DNA of 64,000 bases from Sphingomonas_R arantia (lineage in GTDB: Bacteria; Pseudomonadota; Alphaproteobacteria; Sphingomonadales; Sphingomonadaceae), in NCBI RefSeq assembly GCF_042682045.1, contig NZ_JBHUGS010000001.1, positions 1 to 64,000 of the forward strand. The letters run 5' to 3'. Each line of letters begins with the position of its first letter. Position 1 is the stretch's first letter. This document shows, in pieces, positions 54,637 through 63,173 of this stretch. Under the pieces are notes generated by a model. That model did no database searches. It saw nothing but the letters and a program-made list of their open reading frames with translations, and was not told where the DNA came from. Made by a program: the position numbers and the translations under genes.

Positions 54637-55924
54637 GAACATCCTGTTGCTGGGGTCCGGGGGTCGCGAACATGCGCTTGCGTGGAAACTCGCGAAATCG
54701 CCGTTGCTGGGTAGCCTGCACGCCGCGCCTGGCAACCCCGGCATTGCGGCGCACGCGGTCTGCCATGCGCTCGATGCGGCGGATCATGCCGCCGTCGTCG
54801 CATTCTGCGCCGAACATGCGATCGACCTCGTCGTGATCGGGCCGGAGGCGCCGCTGGTCGACGGCCTCGCCGATACGCTCCGCGCCGCGGGCGTGCCGGT
54901 GTTCGGCCCGTCGCGCGCCGCCGCAGCCCTCGAAGGGTCGAAGGGCTTCACCAAGGATCTGTGCGCGCGCGCCGGCATCCCGACCGCCGCCTATGTCCGC
55001 TGCACCACACTGGCCGACGCGGAACAGGCACTCGCCGGCTTCACGCTCCCCGTTGTGATCAAGGCGGACGGCCTCGCCGCGGGCAAGGGCGTCGTCATCG
55101 CCATCACCGCGGCGGAGGCGACCGCCGCGCTCGCCACCATGTTCGACGGCGGCTTCGGCGCGGCCGGCGCAGAGGTCGTGATCGAGGCGTTCCTGACCGG
55201 CGAGGAAGCCAGCCTGTTCGCGCTGACTGACGGCACCGCGGTGGTCGCACTCGGCTCCGCGCAGGATCACAAGCGCGTCGGCGAAGGCGACACCGGCCCC
55301 AACACCGGCGGCATGGGCGCCTACAGCCCCGCCCGCGTGCTGACGCCGGAGCTGGAGGCGCGCGCGATGGCGGAGATCATCCTGCCCACCGTCCGCGCGA
55401 TGGCGGATGCCGGCACGCCCTATTCCGGCGTGCTCTATGCCGGGCTGATGCTCACCCCGACCGGGCCGCAGCTGATCGAGTACAATGCGCGCTTCGGCGA
55501 TCCGGAGACGCAGGTGCTGATGCCGCGGATCGAGGGCGACCTGCTCCCGCTGCTGTTCGCCACCGCCACCGGCACGCTGGCCGACGCGCCCCATCCGCGC
55601 CTGTCGCACGACTGCGCGCTGACCGTCGTGCTGGCGGCGGACGGCTATCCCGGCACGCCGGCGCGCGGCGGCACGATCACCGGGCTGGACGGCGCGGCGA
55701 TGACCGGCGCGACCGTCTTCCACGCCGGCACCGCGCGGACCGACGACGATCGGCTGATCGCGGTCGGCGGCCGCGTGCTGGCGGTGACCGCCACCGGGCG
55801 CACCGTCACCGCGGCGCGCGACAAGGCCTATGCCGCGGTCGACGCGATCGATTTCCCGACCGGCTTCTGCCGCCGCGACATCGGCTGGCGCGAGGCCGCG
55901 CGCGAAGCGGCCGACACCGCCTGA
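54635..55924 (+). CDS. purD: Phosphoribosylamine-glycine ligase
   Basis: A 429-residue ATP-grasp ligase (GAR synthetase), second step of purine synthesis. It begins MNILLLGSGGREHALAWKLA. The ATP-grasp core holds FTKDLCARAGIPTA, ADGLAAGKGVVIA and EFNARFGDPETQ-type sequence (here EYNARFGDPETQVLMPRIEGD). The ATG at 54635 lies across the xseA start; a good ribosome site (GGGGAAGCC) precedes it. A longer upstream frame from 54587 overlaps xseA and is rejected. Confidence 0.97.
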   Translation: MNILLLGSGGREHALAWKLAKSPLLGSLHAAPGNPGIAAHAVCHALDAADHAAVVAFCAEHAIDLVVIGPEAPLVDGLADTLRAAGVPVFGPSRAAAALEGSKGFTKDLCARAGIPTAAYVRCTTLADAEQALAGFTLPVVIKADGLAAGKGVVIAITAAEATAALATMFDGGFGAAGAEVVIEAFLTGEEASLFALTDGTAVVALGSAQDHKRVGEGDTGPNTGGMGAYSPARVLTPELEARAMAEIILPTVRAMADAGTPYSGVLYAGLMLTPTGPQLIEYNARFGDPETQVLMPRIEGDLLPLLFATATGTLADAPHPRLSHDCALTVVLAADGYPGTPARGGTITGLDGAAMTGATVFHAGTARTDDDRLIAVGGRVLAVTATGRTVTAARDKAYAAVDAIDFPTGFCRRDIGWREAAREAADTA

Positions 55925-55974
55925 ACCCGTCTTCCTGACCTTCCCATGACCGACCGATCCGAACAGGGCCCTCC

Positions 55975-56463
55975 ATGCTGACCACCTCCCCCGACATGAA
56001 CACCATCGGCCTCGTCATCGGGGCCGCCATCGTGCTGGTCCTGATCCTGACGCTGCTGCTCCGCGGCCGCCGCACGCCGACCGACCGCGTGACGGGGCGG
56101 GAGGGCGACGGCGTCGCCGACGGGGCCGCCGCCGCGATCGAGGATACGATCGGCCAACTGCTCGGCGTCGACGCTCACCCGGACGTCCCGCCCCCCGTCG
56201 TCCTGCCCGAACCGGTCGGCGATCCGGACGTCCTGACCACGCTCAAGGGCCTGGGGCCAAAGGCCGCCACCCGCCTCGGCGAACTCGGCATCACCCGCTT
56301 CGACCAGCTCGCCGCGCTCGACGCGACGCAACAGGCCGCGATCGACAACCAGATGGGCCCCTTCAAGGGCCGCCTCCACAAGGATCGCTGGATCGAACAG
56401 GCGCGCTACCTGGCCGAAGGCGACCGCACCGGGTTCGAAACGCAATTTGGCAAACTGGGGTAA
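55975..56463 (+). CDS. Membrane-anchored helix-hairpin-helix protein
   Basis: A 162-residue protein with one N-terminal membrane span (IGLVIGAAIVLVLILTLLLR), a linker, and a C-terminal helix-hairpin-helix fold (LTTLKGLGPKAATRLGELGI followed by TRFDQLAALDATQQAAIDNQ). The latter resembles the domain seen in NADH-quinone oxidoreductase NuoE-fused proteins and 5'-nuclease-like proteins. Probably membrane-bound with a nucleic-acid- or protein-binding head; role unknown. An internal ATG at 55996 is an alternative start. Confidence 0.75.
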   Translation: MLTTSPDMNTIGLVIGAAIVLVLILTLLLRGRRTPTDRVTGREGDGVADGAAAAIEDTIGQLLGVDAHPDVPPPVVLPEPVGDPDVLTTLKGLGPKAATRLGELGITRFDQLAALDATQQAAIDNQMGPFKGRLHKDRWIEQARYLAEGDRTGFETQFGKLG

Positions 56464-56533
56464 CGCCGGTCCCCGGACCTGATCGACAGGGCCTCATCGC
56501 CGCTGCCGGGCCGGCATCGGGATCACGCCTCAC

Positions 56534-57532
56534 TCAACCCTGTTTAAGGGCTGCCGCTGTAATCCGCGTGCAGTTGCGACCGGCGGATTTCGCGGCGTAA
56601 AGCAGCGCGTCCGCGTCCTCCAGCCAGGCCGGGAAGGCGTCGAACGACGCCGTCAGGGGTGCGACGCCGAAGCTGGCGGTCACCTGCACCGTGCTGCCGT
56701 CGGCGAACGACATCGGACGCGCGGCGATCGCCTGGCGCAACCGTTCGGCCACCTCATATGCTTCCGCGCCGTCCGTTTCGGGCAGGATCATCGCGAACTC
56801 CTCGCCCCCCAGCCGTCCGAAGGCGTCGATCGGCCGCAACGTCGCTTCGGCAAGCCGGGCAATCTGGTGCAGCACCTGATCGCCTGCGGCATGGCCGTGG
56901 CGGTCGTTGACCAGCTTGAAATGATCGACGTCCAGCATCACCAGGCTGCTCTGCCGGCCGTACCGCCGGTACCGCGCGATTTCGCGCTCCGCGTGTTCGA
57001 TGAAGCCACGCCGCGTCAATGCGCCGGTCAGATGATCGACCTGCGCGATCATTCGCAGTTCCAGCTCATCGCAGACGATATTGGCAAAATTGCCGAGAAT
57101 CGCGATGTCCGCGGGGCTGAACTTCCGGCTGCGCGTATCGATCGCGCATAACGCCCCGACATTATATCCGTCCGGCGTGCGCAACGGGACACCGGCGTAA
57201 CTGCGAATATGGGGTGGACCGACCACCATCGGACTGTCGGCAAACCGCGGGTCCAGCCGCGCATCCTCCACGACCATCGCCGATTGTTGCTTGATCGTGT
57301 GCGTGCAGAAGGAGCCCGATCGCGGCGTCTCCTGCTGGTCCAGCCCACGTTGCGCCTTGAACCATTGCCGTTCGCGATCGACCAGTGTCACCGTGGCGAT
57401 CGGCACGGCCAGCACGGTTCGAACCAGCGTCACGATCTTCTCGAACGGTTCCTCGATGCCGGTATCCAGCACGTCGAGCCGGTGGAGCGCGGCCACGCGC
57501 CCCTCGTCGTCGCGCAGACAGCGATCACTCAT
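56534..57532 (-). CDS. Diguanylate cyclase with N-terminal GAF domain
   Basis: A 332-residue soluble protein. A GAF domain (about residues 20-160; SYAGVPLRTPDGYNVGALCAIDT) precedes a GGDEF domain with the intact active-site GGEEF at 242-246. An RxxD inhibitory site lies five residues before it (R233, D236). It makes cyclic-di-GMP with product feedback. No PAS or receiver domain and no membrane segments. It overlaps the upstream small gene by eight bases. Confidence 0.94.
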   Translation of the reverse strand: MSDRCLRDDEGRVAALHRLDVLDTGIEEPFEKIVTLVRTVLAVPIATVTLVDRERQWFKAQRGLDQQETPRSGSFCTHTIKQQSAMVVEDARLDPRFADSPMVVGPPHIRSYAGVPLRTPDGYNVGALCAIDTRSRKFSPADIAILGNFANIVCDELELRMIAQVDHLTGALTRRGFIEHAEREIARYRRYGRQSSLVMLDVDHFKLVNDRHGHAAGDQVLHQIARLAEATLRPIDAFGRLGGEEFAMILPETDGAEAYEVAERLRQAIAARPMSFADGSTVQVTASFGVAPLTASFDAFPAWLEDADALLYAAKSAGRNCTRITAAALKQG

Positions 57533-57764
57533 GATCCGCCCCCTGCACCAGCTTGCCGATCACGACCGTCAGTTCGTCGGCATAGCTGTCCACCAATGTT
57601 CGAACGCTGCTTTCCACCACATCTTCGTGCAATCCCGCCGCGCGCAGGCTTTCGATCAGCGCCAGCAGGTGCGCCTGATGACGGTTCACGCTCGCCAGCA
57701 GCTCTGTCGGTATGTCCAGCGGCGGCGCGGCGGTCGGGGTCGGATGGAGTTGATCGATTCGCAC
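57525..57764 (-). CDS. Small protein coupled to the diguanylate cyclase
   Basis: A 79-residue, mostly helical protein (RIDQLHPTPTAAPPLDIPTE, then LLASVNRHQAHLLALIESLR). The end overlaps the start of the cyclase gene by eight bases, which suggests coupled translation. Not recognised; a regulator or partner of the cyclase is a reasonable guess only. Confidence 0.65.
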   Translation of the reverse strand: MRIDQLHPTPTAAPPLDIPTELLASVNRHQAHLLALIESLRAAGLHEDVVESSVRTLVDSYADELTVVIGKLVQGADHE

Positions 57765-57865
57765 GGGTCTTCCTCAACGGCACTGCGCCGCTCAGAATAA
57801 GATCGGAAAAAGGTTAACATTCGTGAAGCAAGCGGACCGCGCGTGGCGGCTGTCGGGCGGCCGCC

Positions 57866-59167
57866 CTACCCCCGCTTGCCCACCCGCGTGGCCAGCACCT
57901 TGTCGATCTTCCGGCCATCGATGTCGACCACCTCGAACTTCCAGTCGCGGTCGCGGTACACCTCGCCGACCTTCGGCAAGTGGCGCAGCACCGACAGCGC
58001 GTGGCCCGCGACGGTCGCATAGTCGCGATCCTCGGGCAGCGTGAAGTCCAGCCGGTCCGCCATCGCATCCGCCGCGCAGGACCCGGACAGCAGGAAGCTG
58101 CCGTCCTCGCGCTCGTGGATCGGCGGGTCGCTGTCGTCGTCGCGGTCCGATGCGAACGCCCCGGCGATCGCGGCGAGCAGGTCGGCCGGCGTCACCAGCC
58201 CTTCGAAATGGCCATATTCGTCATGGACGAGCGCCACCGGCACCTCCGCCTCGCGCAGCACGCCCAGCACGTCCATCGCGTCCATCCGGTCGGTCACCAC
58301 CGGCGCGTCGCGGGTCAGCGCGCGCAGGTCGATCGCCTCGCCCGCGATCAGCGCGGCGACCAGGTCGCGCGCCTGCACGATGCCGATGATCTCGTCGACC
58401 GACCCGTTCGCCACCGGGATGCGGCTGTGCGGCATCTCGGCCAGCCGCATCGCCAGCGTCTCCGGCTCCGCGTTCAGGTCGATCCACTCCACCTCGGTCC
58501 GCGGCGTCATCACCTCGCGCACCGGGCGGTCGGCCAGCCGCACGACGCCGCTGATGATCGCCCGCTCGCTCTCCTCGATCACACCGGCGTTGGACGCCTC
58601 GGCCACAATCATGTGAAGCTCTTCGGCAGTAACGTGATTCTCCGATTCGCGGTCCAGCCGCAGCAGGCGGAAGATCAGCATGCTCGTCCCGTCGAGCAGC
58701 CAGACGAACGGCGCGGTCACCCACGCCATTCCGCGCATCACCGGTGCCATCACCACCGCGATGGCCTCCGGCGCCCTGAGCGCGAACTGCTTGGGCACCA
58801 GTTCGCCCACGATCAGCGACGCATAGGTGGTGAGCGCGATGACGACCCCGAACCCCCAGCTGGCGGGCAACCCGATCGCGGCCAGCCGTTCCCCGACGGG
58901 TCCGCCCAGGCTCGATCCCGAATAGGCGCCCGACACGATCCCGATCAGCGTGATGCCGATCTGCACCGTCGACAGGAACCGCCCCGGATCGTTCGCCAGC
59001 TTTAGCGCGGCGCGCGCGCCATGCTTGCCGGCGCGGGCCATCGCCTCCAGCCGCTGCTTGCGCGCGGACACGATCGCCAGCTCGGACATCGCGAACACGC
59101 CGTTCAGCGCGACAAGCGCCAGGATGATCGCAAGGTCGATCCAGGGAAAGGGGGAAGCGTCGGTCAT
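57866..59167 (-). CDS. CNNM/CorC-type (hemolysin family) membrane protein
   Basis: A 433-residue protein with an N-terminal DUF21 (CNNM) membrane domain of about three spans (IDLAIILALVALNGVFAMSELAIVSARKQRL, GVVIALTTYASLIVGELVPKQFAL). Two CBS domains follow (VREVMTPRTEVEWIDLN and the next at about 275-330), then a C-terminal transporter-associated CorC_HlyC domain (YATVAGHALSVLRHLPKVGE). Such proteins export Mg2+ or other divalent ions. The start ATG at 59167 is preceded by a short leader. Confidence 0.94.
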   Translation of the reverse strand: MTDASPFPWIDLAIILALVALNGVFAMSELAIVSARKQRLEAMARAGKHGARAALKLANDPGRFLSTVQIGITLIGIVSGAYSGSSLGGPVGERLAAIGLPASWGFGVVIALTTYASLIVGELVPKQFALRAPEAIAVVMAPVMRGMAWVTAPFVWLLDGTSMLIFRLLRLDRESENHVTAEELHMIVAEASNAGVIEESERAIISGVVRLADRPVREVMTPRTEVEWIDLNAEPETLAMRLAEMPHSRIPVANGSVDEIIGIVQARDLVAALIAGEAIDLRALTRDAPVVTDRMDAMDVLGVLREAEVPVALVHDEYGHFEGLVTPADLLAAIAGAFASDRDDDSDPPIHEREDGSFLLSGSCAADAMADRLDFTLPEDRDYATVAGHALSVLRHLPKVGEVYRDRDWKFEVVDIDGRKIDKVLATRVGKRG

Positions 59168-59337
59168 GGGCGCAGTGCGTCTTTGAACGAAAGCGGCGGG
59201 CGCCACAATGGTGGATCACCGATGGTCGTCCGTGCGGTTCCTACGACCAAACGATCAGGTGCCGTTCAGCACGGATGCGGAACAAGCTCGCCAAAGCCGG
59301 GTTTCCCGGTGCAATCTCCGACTAGGATCCCCGAACG

Positions 59338-60066
59338 ATGCGCAACCTGAAGATCACCGCCGCCGCCATGCTGGCGCTCACCGCCACCACCGCCTGCGTC
59401 ACCGACCCCAATACGGGCGAGCAGCGCGTGTCGCGCGCCGCGATCGGTGCGGGCCTTGGCGGTCTCGGCGGGCTGCTCGCCGGCGACGTGCTCGGCGGCC
59501 GGCGCGACCGGACGGAAAAGATCGTGGGTGCCGGCATCGGCGCGATCGCGGGCGGTGCGATCGGCGGCTATATGGACCGGCAGGAACAGGCGCTCCGCCG
59601 CCAGACCGCGGGCACCGGTGTGGAGGTGACGCGCGACGGCGACGACCTGCTGCTCAACATCCCGTCGGGCATCACGTTCGACACCAACAGCTATGCGATC
59701 CAACCGCAGTTCCGCACCACGCTCGACCAGGTCGCGCAGACGCTGACCCAGTATAACCAGACCATGGTCGACGTGTACGGCCACACCGATTCGACCGGTG
59801 GCGACCAGATCAACATTCCGCTGTCCGAGAACCGCGCGCGCTCGGTCGCCGACTATCTCACCACCCGCGGCGTCCAGTCCGCCCGCCTCGCCACCCGCGG
59901 TTTCGGCAGCAGCCAGCCCGTCGCCTCGAACGACACCCTCGACGGCCGCGCCCAGAACCGCCGCGTCGAAATCAAGATCGTCCCCGTCAGCGACGACCGC
60001 GCCCTGGACGACCGCCCCTACCCAGACGACCGCAACGCCCGCCCCCGCCGCGACCGCGGCTACTGA
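59338..60066 (+). CDS. OmpA-family lipoprotein with glycine zipper
   Basis: A 242-residue protein. A signal peptide ends in LTATTAC (lipidated). A glycine-zipper membrane segment follows (AAIGAGLGGLGGLLAGDVLG and IVGAGIGAIAGGAIGGYMDR), then an OmpA C-terminal peptidoglycan-binding domain (VDVYGHTDSTGGDQINIPLSENRARSVADYL). Resembles YiaD/YfiB-type proteins. It ends with a D/R-rich tail (DDRALDDRPYPDDRNARPRRDRGY). Confidence 0.9.
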   Translation: MRNLKITAAAMLALTATTACVTDPNTGEQRVSRAAIGAGLGGLGGLLAGDVLGGRRDRTEKIVGAGIGAIAGGAIGGYMDRQEQALRRQTAGTGVEVTRDGDDLLLNIPSGITFDTNSYAIQPQFRTTLDQVAQTLTQYNQTMVDVYGHTDSTGGDQINIPLSENRARSVADYLTTRGVQSARLATRGFGSSQPVASNDTLDGRAQNRRVEIKIVPVSDDRALDDRPYPDDRNARPRRDRGY

Positions 60067-60084
60067 GGGGGATAATCTTTTGAA

Positions 60085-60133
60085 GCCCCCTCCTTTTCAA
60101 GGGAGGGGGGTTGGGGGTGGGTGCGACAGCACC
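60085..60133. repeat. Family A half element after the OmpA gene
   Basis: GCCCCCTCCTTTTCAAGGG, then AGGGGGGTTGGGGGTGGGTGC and GACAGCACC. Downstream is about 40 bp that resembles the stretch after the half element at 31663, ending in AGCCCCTC, where the HNH gene's stop codon lies. The second element seems to have been cut off there. Confidence 0.8.
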
Positions 60134-60172
60134 ACCAATACGACGTAGCCGGCTAAACCGTCAGCAAGCCCC

Positions 60173-60757
60173 TCAAGCCTCAAGCTCGATGTCCCAATAC
60201 AACCAGTCCAGCCAACTCTGATGCAGGTAGTGCGGCGGAAAACTCCGTCCATGTTCCTGCAGCTGCCACGTCGTCGGCCGGATCGGCTGAACATACAGCG
60301 ACATCTTCGCCTGTTGCGGCGTCCGCCCGCCCTTGCGCAGGTTGCACGGCGCGCACGCGGTCGCGACATTCTCCCACGTCGTCCGCCCGCCCTGCGACCG
60401 CGGAATGACGTGGTCGAACGTCAGGTCGCTCTGCACCCCGCAATATTGGCACGCGAACCGGTCGCGCAGGAACAGGTTGAACCGCGTGAACGCCGGATGC
60501 TGCGACGGCTTCACATATTGTCGCAGCGCGATCACCGACGGCAGCTTCATGACATGCGTCGGGCTGTGCACCTCGCGCGCGTAATGATCGACGATGTCGA
60601 CGCGCTCTAGGAACACCGCCTTGATCGCGGTCTGCCACGGCCACAGGCTCAGCGGATAATAGCTCAGCGGCGTATAATCGGCGTTCAGCACCAGCGCCGG
60701 ACAGCTGTCGGGATGCCGCAACAGGTCGGGGTGCTTCAACAGATCGGGATGGTACAT
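60173..60757 (-). CDS. HNH endonuclease
   Basis: A 194-residue protein with an N-terminal conserved region (SCPALVLNADYTPLSYYPLSLW) and an HNH domain with two CxxC pairs and the DH motif (CQYCGVQSDLTFDHVIPRSQGG, CAPCNLRKGGRTP). Of the McrA-type family widespread in alphaproteobacteria, of unknown role. The N-terminus shows a short duplication (LLKHPDLLRHPD). Its last codons and stop lie in the remains of a family A element. Start MYHPDLL at 60757 by family pattern; longer reading to 60811 is possible. Confidence 0.88.
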   Translation of the reverse strand: MYHPDLLKHPDLLRHPDSCPALVLNADYTPLSYYPLSLWPWQTAIKAVFLERVDIVDHYAREVHSPTHVMKLPSVIALRQYVKPSQHPAFTRFNLFLRDRFACQYCGVQSDLTFDHVIPRSQGGRTTWENVATACAPCNLRKGGRTPQQAKMSLYVQPIRPTTWQLQEHGRSFPPHYLHQSWLDWLYWDIELEA

Positions 60758-61254
60758 CGTGCGACGACTGCCTTCCACCAGTGGGTGGAGACATCGGTCA
60801 TACCGGTTCACCGGTCCCGTCGCACGCGGGGCGCAAGCGGCCGGCAGGCCCTACGTCTCCGTCATCGCGACCCTGACGAAAGGCCGTGACAAGCGCATGA
60901 CACCACCACGATGATTCCAGGTCAACCCCCTTGTGCGCGGGCAGGACAAAGCGACTTGGACTTGAGGGTTGCAGACGAGAGACGGACGGACCCGTCGGCT
61001 GCGGACGGCCGGAGCAGGGCGGTTCCGACCAAGCCGGAACGAGGAAGCGCCCCCCCCCCCCGCCCCCTCGCCCCAAACCGTCATCCCGGCGAAAGCCGGG
61101 ATCTCCCTTCGGTTGAGAACTTACCCCCAGCACAAGGGAGATCCCGGCCTCCGCCGGGATGACGGATATTGAGGGGAGCCGCGCGCCACTCCCAAACCCC
61201 GGCAGGCCGAAGAGCACCCCTCCCCCACACCCCCGCCGCGCGCTACACTAAACC
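60758..61254. other. Intergenic region HNH to gluQ
   Basis: About 500 bp without a convincing gene. It contains a C-run of 14 bases near 61050 and the family E inverted repeat at 61079-61164. No tRNA or terminator with a T-run is seen. Short open frames here lack ribosome sites. Confidence 0.55.
61079..61164. repeat. Family E inverted repeat
   Basis: CGTCATCCCGGCGAAAGCCG, then GGATCTCCCTT, and the inverted AAGGGAGATCCCGG, then CCTCCGCCGGGATGACG. Arms of about 32 bp differ at three positions. The loop is about 22 bp. Each arm has its own inner CCCGGC..GCCGGG hairpin, the same design as families B and C. A single copy in this window. Confidence 0.85.
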
Positions 61255-62139
61255 ATGCCCCCGACCACACGCTTCGCCCCTAGCCCGACCGGCAAGCTCC
61301 ACCTCGGCCACGCCGCCTCCGCGATCCGCGCGCACGACTTCGCCCGCAGCCAAAGCGGCCGCTTTCTCCTCCGCATCGAGGATATCGACCCCGGCCGCAG
61401 CCGCCCGGAGCATGTCGCGACGATCCTCGCCGACCTCGCCTGGCTCGGTCTGAGTTGGGACGGCCCGGTCCTTCACCAGTCCACCCGCCTCCCCGTCTAT
61501 GCCGCCGCCCTGGACCAACTCCGCGCCGCAAAGCTCCTCTACCCCTGCACCTGCACCCGCGCGGAAATTGCCGCCGAGATCGCCGCCAGCGCCAGTGCCC
61601 CGCACGGCCCGGCAGCGATCTACCCCGGCACCTGTCGCCGCCGCGCGCCCGATCCCACCCGCGTCGCCGCGTGGCGGCTCGACATGGCCGCCGCCACCGC
61701 ACGGGCCGGCCCGCTCGACTGGCACGACGCCACCGCCGGCCCGGTCCGCGCCACCCCCGAACAGCACGGCGACGTCGTGCTTGCCCGGCGCGACGCCCCC
61801 GCCTCCTACCACCTCGCCGTCACGCTCGACGATGCGCAGCAGGGCGTCACCGACATCGTCCGCGGCGTCGACCTGTTCGAGGCGACCCACGTCCACCGCC
61901 TGCTCCAGGCGCTGCTCCGCCTCCCCGTCCCGCGCTACCACCACCACCCGCTGATGCTCGGCCCCGACGGCCGCCGGCTGGCGAAACGCGACGGCGCCCC
62001 CGCGATCGCCGACCTGCGCAGCGCGGGACAGGACGGGCCTGCGCTCGCCGCCGAACTGCACGCCGCCATCGCACTATCCGCGCCCGCTGCGACACTATGT
62101 CCATTGGCACCGCGCCCCGCCGGGACTATCTCTCCCTGA
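61255..62139 (+). CDS. gluQ: Glutamyl-Q tRNA(Asp) synthetase
   Basis: A 294-residue truncated paralogue of glutamyl-tRNA synthetase that attaches glutamate to queuosine at position 34 of tRNA-Asp. The class I signatures are present as FAPSPTGKLHLGHA and KRDGAPA. It lacks the anticodon-binding domain, as expected, and has zinc-type cysteines (YPCTCTRAE, CRRR). Its stop overlaps the next ATG by one base (TGATG). Confidence 0.94.
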   Translation: MPPTTRFAPSPTGKLHLGHAASAIRAHDFARSQSGRFLLRIEDIDPGRSRPEHVATILADLAWLGLSWDGPVLHQSTRLPVYAAALDQLRAAKLLYPCTCTRAEIAAEIAASASAPHGPAAIYPGTCRRRAPDPTRVAAWRLDMAAATARAGPLDWHDATAGPVRATPEQHGDVVLARRDAPASYHLAVTLDDAQQGVTDIVRGVDLFEATHVHRLLQALLRLPVPRYHHHPLMLGPDGRRLAKRDGAPAIADLRSAGQDGPALAAELHAAIALSAPAATLCPLAPRPAGTISP

Positions 62140-62366
62140 TGGAAACCTTCCTCATCATCCTGATCGTCCTCGCGGCGATCGGCGCATTGGTCTCGCTCAT
62201 CCGCGGCATCGTCGCGTTTCTGAAGACCAGCCAGGCCGATCTGACCGGCACCGGCCCCAACGTCTCCGGCCTGCGCCAGAACAAGATGATGTGGCGCCGC
62301 GTCCAGTTCCAGGCGCTCGCCGTCGTACTCGTCGTGCTGTTCCTGATGCTCAGCCGCCCGGCCTGA
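62139..62366 (+). CDS. HIG1-domain twin-transmembrane protein
   Basis: A 75-residue protein: METFLIILIVLAAIGALVSL, a loop with NVSGLRQNKMMWRRVQFQAL, and a second hydrophobic segment. This is the bacterial HIG1 pattern, related to proteins that stabilise respiratory complexes in mitochondria. It lies between gluQ (1-bp overlap) and the adenosyltransferase (4 bp), the usual alphaproteobacterial arrangement. Confidence 0.9.
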   Translation: METFLIILIVLAAIGALVSLIRGIVAFLKTSQADLTGTGPNVSGLRQNKMMWRRVQFQALAVVLVVLFLMLSRPA

Positions 62367-62370
62367 TCTC

Positions 62371-62937
62371 ATGGTGAACCTGACGAAGATCTACACGCGC
62401 ACCGGCGACGGCGGCGAGACCGGGCTGGTCGACGGCTCGCGCATTCCCAAGTCCGACGCCCGGCTGGAGGCGATGGGCGACGTGGACGAGGCGAACAGCG
62501 CGATCGGCGTCGCGCTGACCCACGACATGCCGGAGCCCGCGCGCGCCATGCTCGGCCGCATCCAGAACGAGCTGTTCGATCTCGGCGCCGACCTCGCCAC
62601 GCCGGGGCAGGACTTCACCCCCTCCGACATGACGCTGCGCATCATCCCCGATCAGGTCGCCCGGCTGGAACAGGAGATCGACGCGATGAACGAGGCGCTC
62701 GCCCCGCTGCGCAGCTTCATCCTGCCCGGTGGCAGGCCCGCCGCCGCCGCGATCCACCTCGCCCGCGCCATCGCCCGCCGCGCCGAACGCGCCTGCGTCG
62801 TCGCGGACGGCACCGTCGGCCTCAACCCGGTCGCACTCGCCTATGTGAACCGCCTGTCCGACCACCTCTTCGTCCTTGCCCGCCACGTCCAGTCCGCCGC
62901 CGGCGACATCCTCTGGCAACCCGGCGCAACGCGGTAA
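62371..62937 (+). CDS. ATP:cob(I)alamin adenosyltransferase, PduO type
   Basis: A 188-residue protein, MVNLTKIYTRTGDGGETGLV, then SDARLEAMGDVDEANSAIGV and the closing RRAERACVVADGTVGLNPVALAYVNRLSDHLFV. These are the PduO-type adenosyltransferase signatures. It makes adenosylcobalamin from cob(I)alamin or its diamide precursor and ATP. No cobalamin riboswitch is visible upstream. Confidence 0.94.
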   Translation: MVNLTKIYTRTGDGGETGLVDGSRIPKSDARLEAMGDVDEANSAIGVALTHDMPEPARAMLGRIQNELFDLGADLATPGQDFTPSDMTLRIIPDQVARLEQEIDAMNEALAPLRSFILPGGRPAAAAIHLARAIARRAERACVVADGTVGLNPVALAYVNRLSDHLFVLARHVQSAAGDILWQPGATR

Positions 62938-62952
62938 CGGCTGAGCATTAAG

Positions 62953-63020
62953 CGTTCCCCGGCGCAGGCCGGGGCCCAGACGCAACCGTTTCACCCAGGC
63001 CTCAGCCTCCGACGGGAACG
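62953..63020. repeat. Family B inverted repeat, degraded copy
   Basis: The left arm GTTCCCCGGCGCAGGCCGGG is intact, loop CCCAGACGC and GTTTCACCCAGG. The right arm has drifted (CCTCAGCCTCCGACGGGAAC). It lies 15 bp after the adenosyltransferase gene. Confidence 0.78.
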
Positions 63021-63036
63021 ATACAGACATCACGAT

Positions 63037-63073
63037 CCGTATCCCCGCGAAGGCGCGGATCCAGCCGGAGCGC
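63037..63073. repeat. Family C half element, degraded
   Basis: CGTATCCCCGCGAAGGCGCG, then GATCCAGCCGGAGCGC. No clear right arm. As at 3896/4012, 8067/8182 and 43070/43120 it sits next to a family B copy. Confidence 0.7.
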
Positions 63074-63173
63074 AAACCAAAAACCCGCCAGCACAAGTGT
63101 CAGCAACACCCAGAGCAACCAATCCCACCCTCACCGGTTCTCCCCATCTAGACGGACGACGGGACCGACAAAT

